From Glandiceps talaboti (Eukaryota > Hemichordata > Enteropneusta > Spengelidae): a stretch of DNA of 64,000 nucleotides. The position numbers and the translations under genes were made by a program. The stretch covers positions 18,614,151 to 18,678,150 of the forward strand of contig NC_135563.1 of the NCBI RefSeq assembly GCF_964340395.1, written 5' to 3'. Every line of letters starts with the position of its first letter. The stretch's first letter is position 1. Below, piece after piece: positions 1 to 12,029 of the stretch. The notes below the pieces were generated by a model, which worked only from the letters and a program-made list of their open reading frames with translations, made no database searches and was not told the DNA's origin.

Positions 1-820
1 TCACTGCTAGGGAACATTGTTATAATATAGAAAAAAAACTAAATATGTCAAGTCTGCCCCAAGAACTACTTTAATAACTACCAGTCTGTGTACTTGTGGA
101 TGAATTACATGTATTAAGGAGCAAGTCATGCACATGTTAGTTAACAAAATTTGTTTTAACCCCCCCCCCCCCCCCCCCCCCAAAAAAAAATACGAAAAAA
201 AAATAATACAAAATACTCACTGCTCAGTTATTAAACCAATAGGCTACAATACAATCAAACCCATGCGGTTTAAATTTAGGAAATAGTACACTGTAAAGCA
301 ATATTTGAATATGTCAAGTTACATTTACAGTGTACATGTAGTAATAAATGTGCTTACCAAAAAGAAAGAAAAAACAGTCACTGCTCCCTGATGAAAACAC
401 CAGGCTATGGTACAATCAAACATATGTAGGATGTACTATACACTGTAGAGCAATATTTGTACATGTAAGGTAATTAGTAATATATTTGTAAGAAAAAATT
501 CAGTAAGAAATAGAGATATAGTTAGTGTAGATAAGTGGATTGATCCACTAGGCTATAGTACAATCAAATATATACTGTCTAAATGTAGGAAATTATAAGC
601 CATGGAACAACATTTGTTCATGTAAAGTATGAGTAATAAATGTGTTTTTACCACAAGCAAGAAAAACAGTGACTACTCCTCTTGGCTACAGTTCAAAATA
701 CCCATGCTGTTTAAATTTAGGCAATAAGGCCATTGAGTAATATTTGTTCATGTAGATGAACTGTGTAGTATACACTTGCTTTTACCTAAAGAAAGAAAAA
801 CAGTCACTGCTCCAAGCTTT
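1..820. repeat. Diverged tandem repeat, ~130-215 bp units
   Basis: Four recognisable copies of an anchor resembling AGGCTAYAGTACAATCAAAY occur near 241, 402, 550 and 682, and copies of CACTGCTCC-like sequence precede them near 2, 218, 379 and 805. Between anchors the units share a TTTAAATTTAGGAAAT-like stretch, a TTTGTTCATGTA-like stretch and an AAGAAAGAAAAACAGT stretch. Unit spacing drifts, so the array is old and has gained and lost sequence. It may continue to the left of the window. No coding function is seen. Confidence 0.75.
160..181. repeat. Poly-C run
   Basis: About 22 consecutive C followed directly by A-rich sequence. Similar C or G runs recur at 3123-3148, 9031-9046, 9460-9485, 13180-13197, 30140-30153, 37685-37703 and 38914-38929. 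Run lengths in such tracts are unreliable in assemblies. Confidence 0.9.
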
Positions 821-3800
821 GTTCCTATCCTATATGGATTACCTCCAAAGTATTTAATTGTGTTGTTTAAACTGTGAAGGTAAAACGAGACTAGAGTAAT
901 TTTGATCTTGGATGATGGAAAACATAATTCCACCTTCTTTTGGTCGGCAAAGATCCATTAATGGCATCATCTAGCCAATCTACTTGATTAGGCTGCTCTT
1001 AATCGCTACTAAAAGCCCAGGAATTATTCATGACAAGGGTTAGTATACGTCAAGACTCCACACAGGCATTTATATACATATACAGCCGTAAACAGTCAAT
1101 GTGTAATTTGTACTAAATGCAATGTCTAACCTGCATTATCTTAGCAAAGTAAAATACTGATTGGTATGTTGATGCATTTCCTGTTGCCATGTGAACTTAG
1201 TATTACTGTAAAGAGCCCTTAGTGGCCTCATGTTAGTTTGAATAAGAGAAGACTTAATTATGAAATTTGATTTTACTGATACCACGTGACATAAAATTGA
1301 CATACACGTATTAGTGCTGGGTCCTATGTTTGGTTCAGTGCAGTGACATAGGGGCTCTGATTCAGTCGAGGATATTTCTATCGTATTGGTGAACATTTAC
1401 GCTTCGTTTTTACTGCCAGTTTTTCTCGTTGAGGTAGGTTTAAAAACTTAATTGCTGTTGAGTTTCAGACTTTTTAAGTAAAATGCTTGCACATTTTTGT
1501 CAGTTTAGAAGTACTTCATAAAATTACTGTCAGTTTGATAAATCTTACATGATTTAAAGGAATCATCAGGGAGAAAAAGTGTTTTTGTTTAACATTGCAT
1601 TTCTTTGTGGTTGCACGTGTAATCGAATGAGGCATCGTCAGCACCGACTTTCAAGAATCAGGAAATTCTCTTTTTTCCCTGATAAGCATGTTTTCAGTGA
1701 TCGTTATGATACTACTAATGACTTTAGTTGGAACGTACACTATAAATCAGAATGAATCCATTGTCTCTGGTAGTCAGATAACTGTCCATATCAATGACTG
1801 GCCTACCTGATCTGATCATTTCCTGGAATTCAGCGAATTCAGATTTTTTCTCCGTAATGCTGGCAATTTCCAGACTTTGTAATGTATGTCTGACTCCATG
1901 ATGAGTAAATTTTAGTGTGTCTTTTACAGTTCAGTTGTGTTTAGTTATACATACAAGCTTGACGGCAAATGATTTGTATTTCTTAGTACTGATGAAATTC
2001 AAAGTCATTTCTCAACTTTTTATACAATTTTTAAGATAGCATTGTGAGTCAATTCTACATTTTATAACAAATATTTTTTAGGGAACCAATTTTGTGTCTG
2101 TAGTCACACTTCTTGTCCTGTAACTCATGGACTTACAGTATTTCAGGGTGAATGATTAAAACCAACAACTACAATGGTCTATGTTTTGATATGTCATTTG
2201 TAAGTCATAGAGACCAAAATGTCACCTGCTTGTTAATCGAGAGGCAAGCTGATTAAATACAGTTCAATAATTGATTGATGTTTGCTTTTACTCTAAGGTC
2301 TAACGATTTTTTTACCTTTCATATTTTCCTTACAGGTCACATGCATGTGTACATAGGAATAAAGAATCAATAGGAGTTAATGCCTGTAAGAACGTAAGTA
2401 GCAAATCTCTAGTGTTGGACATTTTACCCTCCTTTTTCAAAGCGTGTTCCATGTTGGAGTTTGTTGCTCTGTAGTCTTCATTCTGCATGTACATTCCTTG
2501 AATATTCACACTTTTACCTTGTAGCACTACTACTGCCCTAGGGCTGTATGTAACAAATGTCATTTATTCATCATACCTAATCTTTACATGTAAGGTATCA
2601 CATTGCAAGCATAAATTTTATATTTCACGTTTTCTAATTGTTATGCCATCTCACTGACCTGACGCAATAGTTATTTCTTTTATTCAATATTATTGGATGG
2701 ATATGTTGGTATTAATTCATATTTGAGAATATATGATTATGTTCAAATGTTTAAAATTATTTCATGAATTTTTCGATTTTTTTTTTCATCATATAATACT
2801 TTCTATATTATTGTTGCAATTATTAGATGGTAAATTTTTTAGAAAATTATGTATTTTTCAGTCCCACCGTAATCCTATTTTTCTAAATGTCACCATGGTA
2901 ATAGAATCTACCTTGTATTACTGACTAATGGCTAAAGGACAGTTTTGTTACTTGAATGAAGTTTTCATTTCAATACAATTGCTAAACTGTCAGTGGATAT
3001 AAAATTTTCATATATTCTTCTTCAAAATCTCCATGAAACTGAGGGTGGTGGGGTGAATGTTGGGATTGAAAGAAAGTTAATACTGTGGTATATTGAAAGT
3101 TAATACTGTGGTATATTGTTGTGGGGGAGGGGGGAGGGGGGGGGGGGCATTCCAGATTATTTATTAAGGCCCTGGTACAAAAAATGTAGATGTGGTAAGA
3201 TTTTTCTTGTAGTGAAAAATTTAACAGAAATCTAAGCACAGTAGTTTTATCTTGTAAGAATAATTGATTTTACTTTTGTATAAGTGCAGTGTTTTTGATA
3301 AGGGCGATAAGCAGGTAAACTCTATCGAGGTTCCCTAGTAATTCTATAGAGGTTCTCAAACAAAATGATGGTAGATCACTGAAGTGTACCGTAATATTTA
3401 TAAGAGGACCTAAACTGATTTGACACTTGTTTTATAGTAGTGCATGTTCAGGAACAATGAGGAATTTGACTGGTGAACACAGATTTTAAAAACTGCACTG
3501 GCTGCAACTGGAATAATTTCTTGAACCTGTTTTGTTAGGTATGATGACTTACTCATCGTATTGTACATGTACACCCTGAACAGTATTGAATCACATGTGG
3601 ATAAATATATATGTACTTTTGTACCTATACACTCAGCATGGTGCAATATATCCTATTAAATTGATTTTAAGGTCCACACCCAAAAATCAGTCACCCAATG
3701 AACATGATTTCAACTTATTACTATACTACTTGTAGATAAAATAGACCTTGAATTCATACATACAATGTCTAATTATTGAAATTTTATAATTTTCAGTGAA

Positions 3801-3963
3801 TATATTGCTGGTTGTCTGATTGAAAAAATAATATCTAAGAAAACAGTTTCAAAAAATCCTTCCAGTTATAGCTGGTACACCTTTTACTCTGGCTTTGAGA
3901 AGTATGCTATAATGGTATATTCTCTACAAAACTCATTCTCCTCTTTCTCTTTTATTTCCACAG
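821..3963. other. Upstream region of SLC5A7, no gene recognised
   Basis: No conserved coding exon is visible. A 23 bp duplication at 3072-3117 is followed by an impure G tract (3123-3148). Because a strong splice acceptor sits at 3962-3963, one or more untranslated SLC5A7 exons and the promoter probably lie in this stretch or further left. I could not place a transcription start. The locally CpG-richer stretch around 1040-1440, with a possible donor GTAGGT at about 1435, is one weak candidate. Confidence 0.5.
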
Positions 3964-4072
3964 ATAGTTTTTGAAGTGCTATGAGAAACCTTTAACCTAT
4001 ACTTTTCAACACATTCCAAATATTTTTTCACAAGAGATATTTTCTAGAGATTAATTTGATTAATCATTCAAG
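3964..4072 (+). other. SLC5A7: 5' leader part of the first SLC5A7 coding exon
   Basis: A long pyrimidine tract (TTCTCCTCTTTCTC and onward) ends in TTTCCACAG at 3955-3963, a textbook acceptor 109 bases before the start codon. An in-frame TAA at 4061-4063 closes the frame just upstream of the ATG, so the preceding sequence is untranslated. This implies at least one non-coding exon upstream. Confidence 0.65.
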
Positions 4073-4238
4073 ATGGGTGTCAACATTGTTGGTTTGGTGG
4101 CCATTATTGTGTTTTATTTACTCATCCTGTGTGTGGGTCTATGGGCATCAAGGAAGAGTAAGGGTAAAGCCGATAGTGAAGAGGTTATGCTGGCTGGACG
4201 AAACATAGGACTTGCTGTAGGAATATTTACTATGACTG
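4073..4238 (+). CDS. SLC5A7: SLC5A7 coding exon 1
   Basis: Residues 1-55 plus one base. It encodes the N-terminus and first membrane helix ([20 protein letters not shown]), then a basic loop ([13 protein letters not shown]) and the start of helix 2. The donor is GTGAGT at 4239. The open frame here is short because the exon ends in the middle of the transporter core. Confidence 0.95.
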
Positions 4239-7200
4239 GTGAGTTATGAAGTCCCCTCCCCCCTCAATTTTGCCACTGAAATCAGACAGCAAAGAAGGTA
4301 GCAGCCTAGAATCCAGGTGATTTGGGATTTTGATTTTTGAGGGGGAAACAAAATTCAAAGTCCCCAATCGCCTGGATTCTAGGCTAGGTATGTATGTATG
4401 TATGTATGTATGTATGTATGTATGTATGTATTGTTGGCCATTACAATTTTTATGTGTGCTCTAGGAAAAAGAAAGAAATTTTAGGAGGAATATTTTTGTA
4501 TGTGATGTGCCCTGGGAAAAAGTGACCTAAATTATTATCGAACTACACTCAGTGTGTCAGTATCATGTGGAGTTAGGGTTTTGATGATCTTTAATAACAC
4601 ACCTAGGGAGTTCATATTTTCAAGTTGAAAGAAATGGTTGATTTTCTTCATGAGCTCGCAAAAGTATATTTTTTTGAACTTTTAGATTTTAAAAGTTCTC
4701 AATGACCTCATTTAAGTCTGTAGAACTTTTCATGCTAGTGAAGCAGTCGTGACTGTATACGTATATGTATGTATTCTTGAATGCTAAAATTATGTTTCTT
4801 GTTTGGTGAAAAAAAGCTGAGTAAATATGACTTGGTGTAATTATATGCAAATTATGGGTTAGTAACCGACTGATTACATGTTGACCTTTGATTTTTGATG
4901 AAAGACATTTAGACTGGTTGATTTCATAAAGTAAATGAGCTGTCGTCAAATTTGAATTATTTATACATGTATAAACAAATCGTGTACAAAATGTCTATTT
5001 ATGATTATGTAAATTCTAGAAAACAGCCAAAAATACAGTTTCCTTACATGTAGATGCAATATAGTTCCAACTCAGTGCATACATTTCTAAAATTCTAGAA
5101 ATTACATGTAATTGTCATAATCTTGACCTTTTTTTGACTTTTTTTAACTGTGTACTCAGAGTCAAATAACCTTCATTATCATGTGGACAAATCATAAACA
5201 TGAAGCAAAAATATTGAAAATGTCAAAATAATAAATATTAACAGAAACTGATCGTAACCACTATCAGAAATTTTAAATGTCACCCCTTCATTTCATCTGT
5301 TCTGAGATTGAATTTTATTTATGTTTTATAATTACTGTATATTTCAGCTACATGTGGTAAACTTTGATCTTTGTGTGTTTTCCTTTTTTTACCACCATTG
5401 TCTGTTGAAACTTTGAACCCATAATACTGTAAACCTGGATATTTTTACCACTGGAAAATTTTGTGATTTTTAGCCTTCAGCTAGTTCTCAGACTAATTTG
5501 AGTAATTACCAGACTGGTACATTGTGTTCATGTATAAAAAGGCATTTTAGTCACTCTTTATTTTTGCAATTTTGTATCAAGTGAAATAAGTGAAAATAAG
5601 TCTTATGCAAACATTTCCAGGTTTACAGTTTATGATTTTGAAATTAGTTTGCTATTACTATATGCAGTGGAAATATTGTAAAAGGTTCAGTATTTCACTA
5701 TTTAGAGTTGTTAGTAATATAGTCTCTATAAAACTTGAAAAATTCACAGAGTTTTAGGTTTAATAGTGAATTTTCTCGGTAAAGAAAAATCGAATACTTG
5801 TAAAAAAACATATGGTGTACAAGTATTCTTGACTGAAGGGTAAATTAGTTAAATGGGGACGCCACTTCAGGAAATGAAGACATTTTCATAAACAGTGGGT
5901 TCTGGAAAGACATTGTGTACTGTCACAATTTCTTGCGATTTCAGAGAAATGTCAAGTTGATTTTGTTTCATGAGAGATGTTTTAAACTGAAGAGAATATA
6001 CATTCATGGAACATGAATATTCATTGTTCAACTATGAATATATTATTTCTGCTGATTCCCATGATGCAATAGTGCATAGCAAGGCTACCCTGTAACAGCC
6101 TGATGCTTCTCTGAAATCGCAAGTAAATTTGTAGGTGATATAAAATCATGAAATGACTCTACAGAACCCATAGTTTATGAAAATGTTTATTTCCTGGAGT
6201 GGCAGTCCCCTTTAAAGTTCCATCAGAGTCTCTTAGTCAGTTCATTTTAAGCATGGCCGCCATCTGCTTCACATACCCACCTACCCTCGGTTCAACACTC
6301 ACAAAGCATAGCCAGTAACTAGGGATGGTCCCATAATTGCAGTGCATGTCAGTAGCTGGCTCTACTGAGGCTTTGCCCCTTGTTTGCTAGTACACATTCC
6401 TTTACAGATACAGGAATTCAACCTAGTCTTCAAACTCATATGGTCTAAAGATAACACCTGTTTGGCCATTTTACATGAGAACACTGCATGGATATACCCT
6501 TCCTAAGTTCTAACCGCCAAGTTGAATTTAGCATATTTGCATGAGGTCAGAGTCAACTTGGGGGAAAAACTTTGTCATTGAGCAGTTAAGTTTACAAGAG
6601 TTACATAAGAATTTTTATCCAAGTGAACTGTGATGTCATGGAAGTAAACCAAATTCTACACTTTGCCTCTGACTGGGATGGTTAAGAGCTTATAGAGTGA
6701 CTGTGGGCAATGCAACAAATTGTGTTTTGTGACAAACAAAAAGCACTATCACTTGATACACACATATCAAATGACCACATCAGTTTAATTTCCTCAAGAA
6801 ATTGTTACAAGGCTTCACCTTTAATTTGTTAGCCAGGGGTGGAAGGAACCTTACAGAATATGCCACACCAAGCAGAATTCATCGACAACTATTTTGAACA
6901 TAGCATTTCATATACAACAAGCTTTCTATATATCCACATACATTATATGAGCTCCTGGCACAGTGACACTTCTCATCTTTTGTGTAGTGTTTGATTAATT
7001 CAACAACATAATTTGATTGGTCTAATAAATTACATCTGATTCATTTTAATAATCCATCATCCATTGACAGTGAGAGTTCTGTCTCTCCTTAAAATAGCCC
7101 GGACTGTAACTTGTCGTGGTCGTATTATTTTCACAAGCTATAGGGATCATCAGTTTGGATATCTTGACATGTTAAGACCATGACATCCAGAGAGCAACCT

Positions 7201-10200
7201 ATGAATATAAAAGAAACAAAGAAAAAAAACAGGGAAAAACTGATCCTGATAGTTTCATTGCGGCTACTGTCATCTGTGATTGCTCATTTACTTACCCACT
7301 ATAGTCATTCTCAAGATTTCCTTGTTCAGACAACCCTGATTAAAAAATGGACAATTTGACTTTTAACATTCAACATTTCCTTTCAGAGTGATTGAAAGTC
7401 AACAAAGGCCATTTCATCAATGAAATTGCATTCTGCAAATGTGCCTATCAATTATAGGGAGCTTTAACAGCAATCCCATCACGCTACAAGTAGTCATGGA
7501 TAGTTGATCATGCTTTATACTTTGTTCATTGTTACAACAGTCATATAAACATATCTTCTTTCCCTTAAGAGGAAATGATACAGAATCGTTTTTATCCATC
7601 CATATTTTCATGATAACATCAGATATTTTCATTATGAAGACAGAAAGTAAAAAAGAACAATTATCTGCATTGATACAGACTATTTAATGGTGTTGGTAAC
7701 TTAAGTAAAGTATAAAATATATGGTAAACCTGGCACAAAGGTGAGATTATATAGTTTGCATATGGTAATGAAGGGTGTCACAAAACTAGAAATATACAAA
7801 AAAAAGATAAAACTTACAGATATAACAATGTATGTGTATGTTACAGCTCTATGTTACACTACATTACATCAGCCGTTGTAGTATACCCTGACAAAACCAA
7901 CATGTCAGTGAAACTTTGCGATTATTCTCATTGACAATAATTTTGTAGTGATATTTTATATTTTGCACTGCATATATCATATTTTGATGTCTTACATTGG
8001 CTTTGGGAAAACGTTTATAGACAGATTACGAGAGTTTGTAGATTGAAAAAATGAATATGTTTATTGTGATGTTCATAGAAGGTTGCTACTCAGTTTCATA
8101 TTTTTAGCTGTATGTGGAAACATTTTTTACTTTACTATTTCATTACATTAGTATACTCATCAAGTGGTGTTTTCTGAAGTAATAGTAGGTTTAATCATTT
8201 CCATGCGTGGGTAGATGTATGCATTAGACATGTTAGTCTTTATGTGGGTAAAAAAATATCTTAAGTGTCCTCGCACCTGAACATGAGAATTCCGTTATTT
8301 CTTTGAAGTCATTGTACTTCGTAATCGTTCTTAACAAACTTGTGACATAATAATCTGAATGATATGTTTTGTTGTAAGTTATATTAACATAATAGTTATT
8401 AAAAATAAAATTTCTACGTTAATTCTTGTAAAATCAAGTTTCCAGAAATCAATTACATACAAATTATGACGTCACATATTTCTATCCAAAAACCTACACA
8501 GAGTCTTAGATATGCATTGGATTTTAAAGCTATTGAATTTTATAGAAGGCCCACTTGTATGAAACTCATCACCTTGATCTAAAGACTGTTTGAAGTTTGG
8601 ACTCCCTAAATCCCAGAAGTAGACATTTTTTCTTCTTTTTTTTTTATCGGACAGGATCACTGCATTGCCATTGTGAGTTGCATTAAATGGCATTCTAATC
8701 TTCCTTTTTATCACTGCATTCTACTGAATGTTATGCTATCTGTAAACTCCATCCTTAAAGCACTCCTACATGAAAGTAAAAGTGGAAAGTTGTGTAATGG
8801 GAAAGAGAAAAGACCTTTGGTATTATACGGAATGCTTATATGAAACCAATATAAGTACTCAACATTAGAAGGTGTCCATGTCCATTCTAAGTCTCTTCAA
8901 AGTAGTTGTACTAAGTACCATGGATTATTTAAATTGCTGTTTGATTGAAAAAGAAGTCACATGCTCTGTCTGTATCTTTCTTCTACATGTATTTATATTT
9001 TGTGGTGTTTTATAAGGTGTTATTTGAGCCGGGGGGGGGGGGGGGGTACCACTGGCCAGTTCTAGTAGGGGTGTGTGGCCAATGCTGTCAACCCCAGACC
9101 CCATTTTAGACCAACGATGAACTCATGGTTGAACGATGGATACTATGTTGCGCATGTGCAGTTAATGTAACAATGCATTATGGGACGATATCTAAAACCA
9201 AGCATTTCAGGGGGTGTGCATGCTATCTCAACCAGTGAATTAGCAGGGGGAAATCCTGAACTCGACGAGAATTTATTAAGGAGCTTTTTCCGGGACCCCA
9301 TTTTAGACCAAACAAAATAAAAAATTGTGAAATGTGGACCTCATTTTAGACTCATTAGTTCTCAAAAGACAGTACTCATTTTAGACCAAAGGGCGAAAAA
9401 CCCTACCCCAAAGGCAGGCACATATACGTATACCCAATAGGTGGGAATAACCCCCCCTTCCCCCCCCCCCCCCCCCCCCCCCCCCAGTACATGAGCAAAT
9501 GAAAAGAAATTAAGCCAATGAAAATAGCATGAGATTTCGAACCAATATAAAATGTTAACCCCTCTGGGCAGTAAGGGGGAGGAAGCTATTTGTTCTGTGT
9601 GTCTGTGTGTCTGTCTTGGTTGTCAGCAAGCCATGATTGTCAATTAGAATGGATTCTACGTATATGTGGTTATTTGTCTGTAGTTATTTGTCTGTCAAAC
9701 GTACACTTTTCCCCCTACAAGAACTTAACAGAAAGTTGCAATACTATGTATGCTGTATGCACATCACCTATTTGTTGTGATATTATCAAATTTGATGTTC
9801 ATTTCTTGTAAAATTTCACAATGTATCCACACTACACATGGTTGGACTTGGAGCTGTATCATTTTCCTTCCTCTGTCTATTAGAAGACTACCTACATTTT
9901 GATATTAAACTGTACATAAAGAAGTGCCCCAATGTTTTGAGTGTGATAACAATGCACATTATTGACACAATTGTGTATTCATAAATTTCTTTAGATAGAA
10001 AACACCTGCTTGGTATGAAAAAAGTAATCTTTGGCAAACAACAGTCTTGCTATCGACATTAAAGGTATTCATGAGTGGGTGTGCAACTGGAGGCTCTTCC
10101 CACTTAAGTAGATATCAGGTTTCCTTGCCATTTTGTACAGGTCGAAAATACTGAAAGAACTTTTGAGGCATTTGTATGTTGTACTTCTAAAAGTTTGCAA

Positions 10201-11988
10201 TTAATAGCAATTATACTGATATACAAATTGTAGGTGTCTCTATTGTTGACGAAAAAATCCTGAGTAGGAATGATAGTATCATGAAAGGCCCGGGAAGTTA
10301 AGTTGTGTTATTGAATTATTGTTACCTAAGTTAAATGTTGCGTTACATTATTGTATAAGGTTAAAATGTTATGTATTGCTTCCCCCCTTCCCCCCATCCA
10401 CCATGAACAATTGTACATGTACATGAGGATCGGATGACAATCTGTTTGACATGAGGAGGGCAGATAACGTCCTGATTTGATCAATATCCAAATTGGAGCA
10501 TAACAGTTCTATTACATGCCAAGTGAACAATTATGGGAAATGTATATTGATATTTGTGTTAACCATTCAAGTAGATTGCCAAAATTGGAGAATATCTGAT
10601 AAAAATCATGATTTAGAGGACATACTTTAACTGCTGGATACTTGTTCATGTATACTGCCCATGGGCGATATAAGCATCACCTGCCTGGCAAACATTTCAG
10701 ATGTTCCCATCTTGCATCCATTATAATAACATTACATAGGGATGAGATTTTGATGGAGTTGATGTGATGATCTGGTTGCAGTGTTAAGCTCAGGTTACAA
10801 TTTGTATCTTTATAACATGTATACTACTACATATCTACAAACTGTTCATTTCATTTTCTCAACAGTTCATAAAATTCCACATGCATGTACACCAGAAATA
10901 CCATCAATCTGCCAAACTTCTATTCCTGCTTGCAAATAAAAAGGACTCAAATCTGACAATGTCTCTAAACATATTGCAGAATCGAGTCCTGACTTACTCC
11001 ATCTGCAAGCAGGACTACTGAACTTCTGTTTTACATACTGCTTGCTATGATATTGTCAACCAAAAAAGCGTATGCTTACTTGTATGACAAACCTAGGTGG
11101 CAAAATTGTGCTTTAGCTTGTGGATATTTGTACCCCCTAAGTACCCAAGTGTATATTCAGTATAAAGTAATTCTTGGTGCAAGTGTGATATGATAATGCA
11201 CTTTTGGCTATGTGCCTGTTACACTTACAGGCATGAGTAATCTATTGCAGTCTTGACTCTAAGCTATTCAAATAGAAACAGTTGTAATCTAACATGATAA
11301 CAATAAATTTTCTTAATGGATTGTGTTTGCTTGAAGACCATATTTGGTATAGAAACTTCTGAATGTGTAGAATAAACCATATTTCAAAGAAAAAAATGTC
11401 ATCATTAAAAAAAATTAAACATTAGAGCAAAGCAATATCTTGTTTTATGAAAGAGGCAGAAAGAAAGGAAGAAATAATGATATGTGATGAGTATTATAAT
11501 GATGAATTTGAAGTACATATAACAGCTTCCGGAAAACTTTCGGAAATTCTATTCCACTTTGGAAAGGTCTCTTTTTTTGATTGATAAAGGGTTAATAGAT
11601 ATGCTGCTCACTGTAGACATATCAAATCATGACATAAACTTGCATTTGACACTTTCATTTTCAAAATTAACCCATGTAAAAAGTTGCCATTTGGCCAAAA
11701 AATTGCCCAATTTCTTGGTATTTGCCAAAATATTGGCCAATATTTTGAGACTTCCCAAAATATTGGCCAATATTTTGAGACTTCCCAAAATATTGGCCAA
11801 TATTTTGTGTGTTTACCAATATATTGGCCAATATTTTTGGAGTCTGCCAATATATTGTCCAATATATTTTCAGCTCTCAATATATTTTTCCCCTATAAAT
11901 GTATCATTGGCCAATATATTGGTTCCTTTTTAGCACAACTGAACTGATAAGGTTCAATAGTGCTATAAGCATGGCAAACTGTCTGTCA

Positions 11989-12029
<41 letters not shown>

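Noticed and set aside
11559-11933. 124-residue open frame with [10 protein letters not shown] repeats, mirrored at 17945-18196
   Set aside because: It lies wholly in the inverted-repeat arm; comparable frames open on both strands because the repeat units are palindromic.
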